NCBI RefSeq assembly: GCF_963966145.1
Contig: NC_091052.1
Span: forward strand, 7,006,001 to 7,070,000
Length of the DNA stretch: 64,000 bases
Reading direction: 5' to 3'
Source of the DNA: Tenebrio molitor
Lineage: Eukaryota > Arthropoda > Insecta > Coleoptera > Tenebrionidae
Shown here: piece by piece, positions 52,501 through 61,900 of the stretch
Numbering within the stretch: the first letter of the stretch is position 1
Layout: each line of letters starts with the position of its first letter
Notes under the pieces: generated by a model
What the model was told of the DNA's origin: nothing
Databases searched by the model: none
Seen by the model: only the letters and a program-made list of their open reading frames with translations
Program-made: the position numbers and the translations under genes

Positions 52501-55185
52501 TAAACCTTCGGATAACAGGTTGAGGAGGTACGACGAGGTGCAGCTTCAAAGCACTCCGAAGGTGTGGAAGGGGACCAGGTACAAGAACTGGGCTCCGGGT
52601 TGTCTTCAGCCACCCACGAAACACAAAAAGCCGACGGACAAGGAAACTATGGAGTTGCTGTACAGGATGGGGATCACTGTCACTCCTCCCAGATTACCGG
52701 AAGACTTCAGGAAGTGCATGTTTTGTCAAGGCGTGGGCGACGGCGTAGCCGACGGTCCAGCCAGACTGTTAAATTTCGACGTCGACAAGTGGGTGCATTT
52801 GAATTGCGGCTTGTGGTCCGACGGTGTGTACGAGACCGTCAACGGGGCCCTCATGAATCTGGAAAACGCCCTTCAACAAAGCCTCACGCAGTGTTGCAGC
52901 CACTGCAACAAGCTCGGCGCCACCATCCGATGCTTCAAGACCAGGTGTTCGAACGTCTACCACCTGACCTGCGCCGTCAAAGACGGATGCGTCTTCTACA
53001 AGAACAAGACCACATTTTGTACAGTGCACATACCCAAAAACGAGAAAGACAATGAGCTCACGACTCTGTCGGTGTCGCGTCGAGTTTACGTCAACCGCGA
53101 CGAGAATCGACAGGTCGCAGCCGTAATGCACCATTCGGACACCAACAACCTGTTGAGGGTCGGCAGTTTGATTTTTCTCAGCGTCGGCCAGTTGCTGCCG
53201 CACCAATTACAGAACTTCCACACCCAAAACTACATTTACCCCATCGGCTACAAAATAATCCGGTTTTACTGGAGCATGCGCAATTTGAACAAGCGCTGCA
53301 AGTACATCTGCTCGATTCACGAGATGCTGGGGAGACCGGAGTTCAAGATCGTAGTCCAGGAGGCAATGGAGGAGGACGTGGAGTTCAAGGACAGCAGTCC
53401 GAAGCTGGTGTGGCAGAGGATTTTCGAACTGATAGCGGAGATGAGGAGGAAGAATCAGTGCGTGCAAGTTTTTCCGCAGTTTGTCAGCGGGGAAGATCTG
53501 TTCGGTTTGACCGAACCGGCGGTCGTGAGAGTTTTAGAAAGTCTTCCAGGTAATCTCGAACCGACTCGTTTGTAGATGAGATTTACGCGTTCGCCTTGCA
53601 GGAATCGAAACTTTGACGGATTATAAATTCAAGTATGGCAGAAATCCGTTGTTGGAGCTTCCTCTGGCTATAAATCCCTCGGGGGCGGCACGTACCGAGC
53701 CAAGGTTGAGGAATCAGTTGCACTGGAAGCGACCGCATACACAGCGCACGGGTGGCTCGTCCTCGAGACCTCTCTTTGGGCCGACACCGGCGCTGACTAA
53801 TAATAATACCCTGGGCGACGGCGCTTGCCCTTACACCAAACAATTTGTTCATTCAAAGAGCTCCCAGTACAAGAAAATGAAACAAGAATGGCGCAATAAC
53901 GTTTTCTTGGCCAGGTAAATAAAAAAATTTCGACGATTATGCAGTTTTGACAATTACATAAACGTTGTTGTCAAATATTTTGCGGCCACGTGTTTTCTTT
54001 TAGTTTTTAGGTCTTAGAATCGCCTCATCCCAATCATGATTCTGTTGAAAGTTAATTTTAAATCGTTTTTATTTCATGTATTTAGCAAAGCCAACAGTCA
54101 GACACGTCCTAATCAATCATTTATCTAATGGCATGACTAATCCATTCGTTATAAAATCCATACAAGGTTTTCTTGTAAATGTGTAAATAAATAAAATTTT
54201 TGAGAACCTGCTCTTTTCCTTTTATCTCTTCAAAATTTGTTATAAGTGTTGTCGCTGAAAAAACTTGAGATTAAAGATGATTTAAACGTAGCCAAACTCT
54301 TTTATATTTATGGTGTCTACTTGGAATCTAACCGTTTCAGTTTACCAAAAATTGTTTACTTGATTTTTCCATATTTCCAAATAAAAATGGATTAGTTTTA
54401 TATTTTTTTTAAAACAGGCAATTCGTTAGAAACTCCTTTATAAATAACCTGTAAGTACTGCGTGTATAGTATAGCGACTTTTGTAAAATAGAATCAGACA
54501 GAAAAAGTAACTTCAGCTTTTTGTATTTTTTTTGCTGCTGATGTAAAAAGAGTTCAGTTAAACAGTCGCCATCTTGTCGTGTCGGTATATTTTGAAGTTT
54601 TTTTTTTCAACTTTTTTTAGGTCAAAAATTCAAGGTTTGGGCTTGTATGCAGCTCGTGATTTGGAAAAACACACGATGGTGATCGAATACATCGGGGAGA
54701 TAATAAGAACGGAACTTGCGGAAACACGGGAGAAAAAATACGAGGCCAAGGTGCGTACTCCGACTTGTCCTTAAGAAAATCACGGAAACTGCAGTGACAA
54801 TTCACGGTATAATTTTTGCAGAATCGTGGAATTTACATGTTCAGATTGGACGAAGAAAGAGTGGTCGATGCGACTTTGTGCGGGGGTTTGGCCAGATACA
54901 TCAACCACTCTTGCAACCCGAATTGTGTCGCCGAAACCGTAGAGGTTGACAGAGATTATCGTATCATAATATTTGCCAAACGACGAATCCAAAGAGGCGA
55001 AGAGGTAAGTACTAAAAGAGATCGGGGTCGTGAAAGACGACGATCGTGACGTAGCGATTTGTGACGGAAACTAACGAAAGTTTGTTTTGTAGTTGGCGTA
55101 CGACTACAAGTTTGACATAGAAGACGACCAACACAAAATATCTTGCATGTGTGGAGCACCAAATTGTCGGAAATGGATGAATTAA
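31548..55185 (+). CDS. trr: Histone H3K4 methyltransferase KMT2C/KMT2D (MLL3/4; fused Lpt + trr)
   Basis: Twenty-four exons stay in phase: 31548-32472, 32532-32753, 32809-32919, 33417-33583, 33635-33825, 34017-34156, 34503-36488, 36541-36698, 36757-36974, 37033-37378, 37880-38392, 39390-40283, 40753-41158, 41267-41770, 41827-42029, 43031-43141, 43651-44196, 44252-44410, 44780-50842, 51773-53549, 53602-53914, 54621-54750, 54822-55004 and 55093-55185. They encode about 5,452 residues, or 5,418 if two 51-nt segments are spliced out. Family knowledge: this is the enzyme of the COMPASS-like complex (WDR5, RBBP5, ASH2L, DPY30, UTX, PTIP, NCOA6) that monomethylates H3K4 at enhancers. In Drosophila the N-terminal PHD part is a separate gene, Lpt, and the rest is trr; here one frame holds both. 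The start ATG has a good context and opens into an acidic N-terminus. Length and domain order match vertebrate MLL3/MLL4. No inactivating change was seen. Confidence 0.96.
32103..34156 (+). other. KMT2C/D: N-terminal extended PHD and first PHD cluster
   Basis: Residues about 188-382 form an extended PHD: VCAFCNLGERSQLGQGQ, then HRSCAAWSHGV, KKCSFCNHYGASILC and KVYHFPCATASG. PHD fingers follow at about 383-585, with CYTCKSLGDIANLMYCSSCG, CRICQVCRITGDETKLMTCE and CTLCRKFVHGTCDPEAD. They are spread over exons 1-6. In Drosophila these fingers belong to Lpt. PHD fingers of this family read histone tails. Confidence 0.9.
34919..35475 (+). other. KMT2C/D: second PHD cluster
   Basis: Within exon 7, residues about 724-910 hold further PHD fingers with complete Cys/His sets: CVMCGALGTDQEGCLIACVQ, CEGCGQRNDEGRLILCDDCD, SYHIYCMDPPLDYVPHGNWK and CPSCSEPYSEGDLIIQCVQC. 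This matches the second PHD group of MLL3/4, which binds the H4 tail in vertebrates. A long acidic/basic linker (to 36488) follows. Confidence 0.9.
37185..37378 (+). other. KMT2C/D: HMG box
   Basis: Residues about 1424-1488 contain NMNHPEWKTEFPNWSDRYKQ and KKWRTLSSDQKSPYLQKARD, the three-helix pattern of the HMG box found in MLL3/4. It ends in a run of Lys/Gln at a donor (CAACAG|GTATTT). Confidence 0.85.
39526..39576 (+). other. KMT2C/D: 51-nt optional intron in exon 12
   Basis: The segment begins GTAAAG and ends TTTGCAG, is 51 nt (17 codons), and has no stop. Spliced out, Gln-Ser joins Ile-Ala-Arg-Val-Gln in frame. Retained, it adds CKVTFHEFFKDKSVHFA, which is unlike the Gln/Pro-rich surroundings. 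Confidence 0.6.
40571..40665 (+). repeat. 34-bp tandem repeat, 2.8 copies, in a KMT2C/D intron
   Basis: Units begin at 40571, 40605 and 40639. Each has the form AAAAAAGTRCTACTTTCAYY then ACGATTTT; the third is cut short. They lie about 90 bp before the acceptor of exon 13. Confidence 0.75.
43204..43233 (+). repeat. Perfect 12-bp stem-loop in a KMT2C/D intron
   Basis: GGTTCGATTTCA, loop TTCGAG, then TGAAATCGAACC. The stem has no mismatch and starts about 60 nt after the donor of exon 16. Confidence 0.7.
43874..43924 (+). other. KMT2C/D: 51-nt optional intron in exon 17
   Basis: The segment begins with the consensus donor GTGAGT and ends ATCAG, is 51 nt long and has no stop. Spliced, RQGQ joins VTANPPQGTW in frame. 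Retained, it inserts 17 residues (ESLFAKKNIKLIRYRS and one more) unlike their neighbours. Confidence 0.65.
44780..50842 (+). other. KMT2C/D: single 6-kb exon, disordered region
   Basis: This exon alone encodes 2,021 residues (about 2601-4621). The first third is Ser/Pro/Met and Gln rich (HHSNASQSPMMSPSASPLA; Gln runs near 45500). The middle is Ser/Thr/Asp/Glu rich. The last part is conserved-looking, with DTYIDGVLAQLRTLPPMVVS and YDQEFPLIKFDTEEDKRFDM. Antisense open frames across it are shadows of codon bias. Such regions in MLL3/4 bind coactivators and drive condensate-like assembly. Confidence 0.85.
51236..51345. repeat. Small GC-cored foldback in the intron before exon 20
   Basis: ATTTGCGCAC and GTGCGGCAAAT form imperfect arms around a short TCGCTTCGCT core, flanked by runs of A/T (TTTTTTTTACTC..., GTAAAAAAAAGT). 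It resembles in style the GC-cored foldback islands elsewhere in the window. Confidence 0.4.
52708..53700 (+). other. KMT2C/D: C-terminal extended PHD, FYRN, FYRC and WIN motif
   Basis: The extended PHD is at residues about 4934-5042 (KCMFCQGVGDGVADGPARLL, WVHLNCGLWSDGVYE, CCSHCNKLGATIRCF, YHLTCAVKDGC). FYRN follows at about 5055-5125 (LIFLSVGQLLPHQL, YIYPIGYKIIRFYWS) and FYRC at about 5128-5235. GAARTEP (near 53683-53702) is the WDR5-interaction motif, whose core Arg imitates Arg2 of histone H3. It sits a short distance before SET, as in all MLL proteins. Confidence 0.92.
53862..55185 (+). other. KMT2C/D: SET and post-SET catalytic domain
   Basis: Four exons encode SKIQGLGLYAARDLEKHTMV, IEYIGEIIRTELAETREKKY, RYINHSCNPNCVAETVEVD and GEELAYDYKFD, ending CMCGAPNCRKWMN and a stop at 55183-55185. 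NHSCNPNC binds S-adenosylmethionine, and the Tyr in the LAYDY segment belongs to the catalytic site. CxCxxxxC plus the SET Cys forms the post-SET zinc site. All key residues are present, so the enzyme should be active. Confidence 0.95.
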
Positions 55186-56409
55186 ATTTTAGTATTTTCG
55201 TATGTTTGAGTGGTTTTATCTTTTTGGGCGGTAATAACACTATTATAGTTTTATTTCATGTACATAAATGTTTACCGTTGACAGAAAACAGAACTAAAGC
55301 AGACTGTTTACAGTGCCATTACCTATCTCACATTTTATAAAAATACATTCCATAGTTTTTATGTTTGATAAACTCTATAACCTTGAATAACGTAGGATAA
55401 ATGTGCATTTATATATTTTGTTACATAGTGTCGTAACAAGGACAGTGGCTTAGGGTTAGGGACCAAATCGATACCGTTGTTTCCCCAACCTTATAGAGAA
55501 TTTTTGTACATACGTAGTTTACAAATATAATTTATTTCGTTTATTTTCATTAATCAAGTCAAACCGTTAGGGATTTTTAATTTACGCCAGGACTGAAACT
55601 TGCTGCAAAACTCTTAATTATCCATTATTTATTACATAAGAAATTGTTATCGTTCACTTGCGGTCGTTGATTTAATTTATTTGTTAAGCTAAGTGCATAC
55701 AATTTTGCAGCAAGTGGGAGCGTGATCAGTCTGCAAAGAAAATAAATATCATGTCTAAATTACATCTGAACTGAACCGCTCGATCAATTCAGACGTAATT
55801 ATTTTATTTGTGTGCTGCAATTATTTTCGTTGCAAAGTTATAAAAAATTCTATCGCAGCGTGTATTTATATGTTGTTTTAGATTGCCGTGCAATATGAGT
55901 TTTTAAAGCATCTTGTGTGCGCTTACTTTATATTTTTTTTATTTTTTGTGCATTGTATAAATTTTCAATTCTAGTTACTTTTTATCGAGACTGTGAGTCT
56001 ATTGTTGTTATTAATTTACTTTTTAATATTTTTTTGTATATATTTTTGAATTTGCGAACTATGTGAATATTTTTTTGTATTTAAAAGAGAATCTAGGACA
56101 ATAAAAGTTTGATGTTGGATTTATTTGGTTCTGCACCACCACTAAGTAAATACAATATTAATTTCGGTTGGACACCAGTTATTGTTGCAATTTTTTTAAC
56201 AGTCTTTTCGGTTTTAAATTAGGAAGGTGACAATCACATACTGTAGCATAATTTGTATTTAAAAAGCACTACCTGATTAATGTAATCTTTATTTATGTAC
56301 AAAGAGAAATTGTATAATGCAATATAGTGTATATATTAGAACTTCATAATAGAAAATTTACACATGTCTAAATAAAGAGAGTAAATACAGTCAAAAGGTC
56401 TTCATTGTG
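55186..56409 (+). other. KMT2C/D 3' UTR and convergent 3' ends
   Basis: AT-rich, no coding region. Plus-strand poly(A) signals AATAAA lie at 56100-56105 and 56371-56376. A minus-strand AATAAA (reading TTTATT at 56288-56293) could end the carbonic anhydrase transcript coming from the right. Confidence 0.55.
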
Positions 56410-57450
56410 TTACGGCAGCGCGAGCAAGGTCGCGTATTTCGATCCGGAAGGACACGCGTGAAACACGTGTCTGCCGTTGAGGGGTTGCACTTCTCTGAAA
56501 TTACCCTGTAGGGGTTCGTCATTGGCGTCCAACATCGAACGCAACTCATCCACCTGAAATCTCGACTCGGAAACGTGAAATTTCCGGCTCGAATCTCACC
56601 TGTTCGGCGGACACTCCGACCGGTTCCCGAGAGATAAACCAGAGGATGTAGTGCAAGCAGACCGTCGTGGTCACAGACCCCCAGTACAAAAAATAATCCC
56701 TCTCAAATTTTTTCACGAAGTAGCTGAGCGGCAACGGGTCCATCTTGAGGGAGGTGTGCGCCTTTTGGATGGACATGATGTTGTCGACCAGGAGTTGGAA
56801 CGCAGGATTTTTGCCACTCTGCAGCTGAGCAAGGTGTATTTTGTTGAATTTTTTTGCCGCCACGCTACCTTGAACATGTACACCAGGACCACAATTCCGT
56901 CCTTTTCTTTCAACGCCGCCTCCTGGGTCAAGTAGTTGGCCTTGAAGCAGACCATGTGCATTTCGAGGGGATAGCGGACGCCGTCTATGGTGTGCTCACT
57001 GCCCTCGGCGTCGTTTTTCCCCCAATGGAAATGCAGTTGGGAAAAAACGTAATTACCGATGAGGGGGCCGTCAGAAATGTACGGCCGCTCCTGGTGCCAC
57101 TTGGCACTCAATATTACTAAGAGTGGGACCTGTGAAAAAATTAAGGAATTGGTTTATGACACTCGATCTTTACATGTGTATCCCGTATTGGTGACTTTCA
57201 TTTTTTTCGGCGGGAGCTCCAGGTTGTGCCAAGCCAGCGGAGGCATTTGAATCTCTACAGTTTTGGCTATGTTGATGTTGATGGGTGACTCGTGGATGGG
57301 TTCTCTGTCGGCAAGATTGTGGATGAAGCGAGGACCCTCTTCAGCATTATCGACCGGGAAGAAATGCTCTGCAACGACAGTACCTACTCTTTACAAATCC
57401 GACAGACTCGCCTGTTGGTGGAACCCACCAGTGCTCCGTTCGCTTGCCAT
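56410..57450 (-). CDS. Alpha-carbonic anhydrase, cytosolic type (first copy)
   Basis: Five minus-strand exons (57450-57429, 57368-57174, 57116-56869, 56824-56600, 56553-56410) join in phase and give 277 residues. The introns include ones of 44, 46, 57 and 60 bp. Alpha-carbonic anhydrases interconvert CO2 and bicarbonate. The zinc ligands are present: two His in FSQLHFHWG and the third in EMHMV. The supporting Glu in GSEHTIDG and the Thr in WGSVTTT are also present. There is no signal peptide, so a cytosolic enzyme is likely. The proton-shuttle His of CA2 (NNGH) is Tyr here (NTGYT), and the usual TTPPC is TTTVC, so activity may be lower. The start ATG is 80 bp from the divergent start of the MYCBPAP homologue. 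Confidence 0.9.
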
Positions 57451-57530
57451 TGATTTATCAAATACGGTAAATTTACTGAATTGAATGATGAACGAACGGT
57501 CACGTCAATTTGACAGTCACTGTTCGCAAC
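57451..57530. promoter_or_regulatory. Shared divergent promoter region
   Basis: Only 80 bp separate the start codons of the carbonic anhydrase (minus, 57450) and the MYCBPAP homologue (plus, 57531), so both 5' leaders and core promoters must lie in or overlap this gap and the first exons. No TATA box is seen. Confidence 0.6.
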
Positions 57531-60227
57531 ATGTCAGGAGATGGCGAGAATGTTCCCAAAAAAACCGACGACGAGGATCTCCGGTTGAGAAACTGGTCCA
57601 CGTGGCTGACGGAATGGAATCGCGTGCAAGGAAAAGCCGCGGAAAAGCGCCAAGAAAAACCGGGACAGGTGGCGATTAATTTTTCCGAAGGGGTTTCGAA
57701 CGTGAACGCCGAAAAAGCGGTGTTGGGGTACGCCAGGATTCCCACCAAATTCGACAAGTACCGGGGGAACCCCGACTTCTGGAAGCTACCGACTGCGCTG
57801 CCCCACAAGTGCAAGTGTGGTTGCTTTCAGCGAACTTACTTCACTGTGAAAACCAAAGAAGAGAGTAATGTTGTTCCCACCGTGGAGTTAGTAGGGATCC
57901 CGGATTATATCCGCCAAGAAAAAAATATTTTGGAGGAGGCCAGGTGATAAAAATACGTTATGCACTTCCTTGCGTAATTGTTCCACGATAGGACCATCTA
58001 CAAGAGTTGGCAAAACAGTCGCTACCGTCAAGAGCAGATGGACAAAATGGCCGCCAAAATCAAAAACATCGTCCCGCACTGGCCCGAGTTCGAAGAGTTA
58101 ATAGTTGTGGGAAAGCAAATCGGACTGAGTTCAAAAAGCCGAGAAGAATCTGTGGACGGCAAAACTGACAAAACTGCAGATGAAGCAGAAGATATCAAGG
58201 CGAAATCGATTTTGTTTGATCAGTCACAGTTAAGACAATCTTCCAAATCGAAGCAGCAGAAAAGACTGTGTCTCAAAGTGAACGGAATCGTCCTGGACCC
58301 GGAGAGTTGTGAGGATGAAGGTACAAGAAAGTTGCGCTTGATTTTCGAGTACGACGTAACAACTTCAGAAGTGAGCGTCGACTATTTGGTTTTCGAGAAT
58401 GTCGGATTGGCCACAATGAGGATTTCGTGGCAAAAACTCGAGAAATTCCGCTTGTTCCGCAACTACACCGACGAACAGTGGGACAAGCACGGATTTTATT
58501 TTGACAAGAATGAGTTGATCGTCTTGCCGGGTCACAGAACGGAAGTGCCTGTTTGGTTCAAAACTGAGAATTGCGGACATTTTTCGGAAAGTTGGGAACT
58601 CACGACGGCGCCCAAAATGTGGAGTGATCGCTTTCAAGTGGTTGTGATTCTCGAAAGTTACTCGTTTTTCAGCGATATGAAAGAGAAAGTTGACTTAATT
58701 TTGAAATACATCGATGTTGAAGCGAAGAATGTTTTGATCAAAGATATTCTCTACGATATGATAGCTGATTTTAAATATGCAGATGATCCTCTTGCGCCTT
58801 GTGTTTATGGCGAAGCGCAGTTGTTCGAAATGGCGAATTTGGTGAAGGGGCGCCCTCTATATTTGTATAATGCTCAGTTCGTGGACGAGTTGAAAGAGAT
58901 TTATGAAAAGGTAAAAACGGAAGAACTAGAATGGGATTATTCGGTTGGGTGGTTGAAAAGATTGGCGCATTTAAAAGACACGAATGCGTATCTTGAAAAT
59001 AAGTTGAAGGAGTTGGCGGAAAAGATACTGAGGATAGAGCGTGAAGCGGCGCACCAGTTGAAAGAAAAATCTCCTTCGAAAACTAAGAAGGGTAAGAAGA
59101 AGAAAGGGAAGAAGAAGAAGGGCAAGGGAAAGTCTTCGTCTAAGAGTAAATCATCGAAGAAAAGCAAGTCGTCGAAGAAGAGTAAGTCTTCGAAGAAAAG
59201 TAAAAAATCGAAAAAGAAGAAGAGTAAGAAAGGTTCGTCTAAAACGTCGCAGCACAGTCACGTTGAAGAGGAGGTGAAGATCGAGATGCCGAAAGAACCA
59301 TACGAGTACTCCAATCAATTGGAGTTGTGGAGTGTGGTGAGGAAGTTCGACACGCCGGTCATAATAAATACAGAAAGAGAAAAATACTTTGCGTGTACCC
59401 AAGTAATGGTGGGTTACTTCAACAGAATGTGTCACGAGCTGGAGACGCTGGAGTTCGACCAGGGTCTGGAGATTGCGAGCACATATCCGCCAACGCAAAA
59501 CAAGCTGGTCCCGATGGACCAACACCCGGAAAGACTGGTCTACGAGTATTTCGAGGACCACTACATTCCCACTTACCTAGTCCGCGAGGTTTACCCGTTC
59601 GGGGCCAAGCGTAGGCCAAAAATTTTGCGAGACATTGCCGAAGATGACATCGAGACTCTCTACTGCGTTTACTTCAACAAGAGCCTCGCGCCGAAGAGGC
59701 AAGAGTCCAAAACGAAGAAACACAAGAAGAAGAAGAAGGGAAAAAAGTCAAAATCACCGAAGGGGAAAAAGAGCAAATCGTCGAAGTCTTCCAAAAGTAA
59801 AGAAAAGAGCAAGAAAGCGAAGTCGACCAAGAAGTCGTCGAAGTCGAGCAAAAAGTCTAAGAAGAGTAAGAAGTCGAAAAAATCGAAGAAGGGGAAGAAG
59901 TCGAAGTCTAAGGAGAAAGTTGGGGTTAAAAAGGAGGTGTCCGTGGAGAGTTTCAATCCGTACGCCGAAGAGTTTACGTTTGTGCCGGATGTGGAGGTGC
60001 CTGAAGTGCCTCCGGGGGATAAAGTGGGAACTCAGTTGAACAAACAAATGATGGAGGATTTCCACTATAAACAATATTTGGCTGTTTATTCTTGTTTAAG
60101 CGGTGCCGTAGATGCTCTTGTTGACACGATAAACTCATTCGAGTGTGTAGTTTCCTACCCAACTCTGAACGAAATGACGCCCTATTTTTTGGACGATGGT
60201 GAACACAAAGAAACCACAAACGACTAG
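57531..60227 (+). CDS. Mycbpap: MYCBP-associated protein homologue (sperm-flagellum type)
   Basis: Two exons (57531-57943, 57992-60227) joined across a 48-bp intron in phase 2 give 882 residues. The N-terminus has LRNWSTWLTEWNRVQG and YRGNPDFWKLP, and the middle has an Ig-like (ASH/MSP) stretch with LVFENVGLATMRISWQKLE, LIVLPGHRTEVPVWF and SESWELTTAP. This is the conserved order of the MYCBPAP family. In vertebrates MYCBPAP is testis-rich and is reported in the central apparatus of motile cilia. Two long Lys/Ser-rich blocks (residues about 500-556 and 707-784) built of KKSKSS-like units interrupt the conserved parts. A poly(A) signal AATAAA lies at 60293-60298. The start ATG at 57531 was chosen because upstream in-frame codons lack an ATG. 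Confidence 0.85.
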
Positions 60228-60382
60228 TTTATAACTCTATTATTTTTTAGCCATTTACAAAAATATTTTATGCTCCTGTGTATATCTATTTAAATAAATT
60301 TCATAAAAATTTATAGGTGTACCTATTATAAAGATAAATAACATTAAAAACAATACTTTTACGACAACCACAAACAGCGGAA

Positions 60383-61419
60383 TTATTCGCTTTTTCTGTG
60401 CGATCTAGCGTAGATTATATCCAATTTTTTATCACCGGTGGGTGTCTGAATGGGCCGTACATTTTTCACGATGTTGTGCTGTTCGCAAGGCGTCGATTTC
60501 ATGTTCCTAAATTCCGACACCTGAAACATGTTTTTATTTTAACAACGACACCTCAGTGTTTAAATTCGTATTACCTGTTCCCGCGAAACGTGTATAGGAG
60601 TCGGATAAATTATCCAAGTTACACTTTCGGTGTAAGGTTCGGTGGTTAACGAGCCCTGATAAGTGTAATAACCCTTGCACTGCGCTTCTTCCTTGATCCA
60701 AGTCAAACAGTCTGTAAATTCGAAAAAATAAAAAAAAGACGCAAACAAACTCGACTTTACTACCGGAAGGCACGCTCGTAATGGAATTAATTTTGACGAT
60801 CTTTTTCACCGCTTCCGTCATCTTATTAAAACAGGGGTGCTCGTCGTCGTCTGTTGCTTTAAGGAAGAAAGCCACAACGGCCAGTCCGTCATGTTTATCT
60901 GCCGCCTCTTTGAAGTCCTCATACTTTTTGTTATAGTGTACAGCGTGTGCTTCCATCGAGTACCTACAGGAAATAATTGAAAACTGCGCAAATCGATATT
61001 GTATTCTTGGTACTCACGCCTGTCCTTCGAAAATGTGTTCACATCCGCTGTGATCATCGTCGCTCCAATGGAAATGCAACTGTTCGAATACGTACTGGTC
61101 CTCGTGCAATGGTCCGCCGATTAGCACGGGTAATTCGCGATTTTGGAAGCGAAGCGTTGCTAAAATTTTTATTGTTGCGTCAACAATAAAATTGTATTTT
61201 GTGTTGGGGGCGAAGAATAATCTTTTCCCAAGATAGAGAAGGGCATACCTGTAAATCCGTTGTTGCTCAACGTCGCTTCGCCTCCTTGGTCCCAATGCCC
61301 GTGGAACTCTAACGGCTCGAAATGGTCGTAATGGTTTGTTTCGTCGTGTTTTAGCAAAATGGGAGACTGGACTTTGTGCAGCCTCCATTCCGGTACTGTG
61401 ATGTGGGCGTCTTCTTCGA
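60383..61419 (-). CDS. Alpha-carbonic anhydrase (second copy), 5' exon uncertain
   Basis: Five minus-strand exons (61419-61249, 61159-61018, 60963-60761, 60711-60575, 60520-60383) join in phase and give about 263 residues to a stop at 60385-60383. QSPILLKHD marks the N-terminal part. The zinc ligands are in FEQLHFHWS and MEAHAVHYN, the supporting Glu in GCEHIFEG and the Thr in QGSLTTEP. The proton-shuttle position is Phe (NNGFT). The first exon must end in phase 1. An ATG at 61609 with a weak donor one base later (ATGA|GTTTAG) would fit and give M-I-E-E-D, but this is unsure. No signal peptide was found. It is a diverged paralogue of the gene at 56410-57450, in the same orientation with MYCBPAP between them. 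Confidence 0.85.
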
Positions 61420-61688
61420 CTGAAAAAAAAATCCAACAATTTTTTAAATTCAGTTTATTCTGGTGCGCTACTTCCAAAAGCGCTACAGATTTTTAAAATT
61501 TAAACCTGATGTAGTGATGAAAAGTGGATGTTTAATGTTACCAATTGTAAAATTTTCCCTCTGCGACTGCGATAAATTATTTCAGTTCCTAAACTCATTC
61601 TTTTTGTTAGACGATCGATGAACCTGAGTGTTAACAAAAAATTGTTTATACAAAATAATCTCTCAAAACCAAACTTCTTTCTTTTACA

Positions 61689-61695
61689 TTATATA
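61689..61695 (-). promoter_or_regulatory. Candidate TATA box of the second carbonic anhydrase
   Basis: TATATAA on the minus strand, about 80 bp upstream of the first ATG of the expected transcript (61609) and 270 bp upstream of the first certain exon. Spacing suits a start near 61660. Confidence 0.35.
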
Positions 61696-61900
61696 AACGA
61701 GAATTTTTTTGTGCCTCTAGCCGGAATATGATAGTTTCTAAATCTCGAAATTGTCCAAAAACATGTCTTGCGGGCCTAGTCCGGCAAAGAGTAGGGATTT
61801 TGAGTTTACATCAATTTCGGTTGGCATGTGTTATTCTGTCAAGTGTCAATGGAAATTTTGTGCATGGCTCGTTAAAAAAAATTCTATTTACAATAACGTT

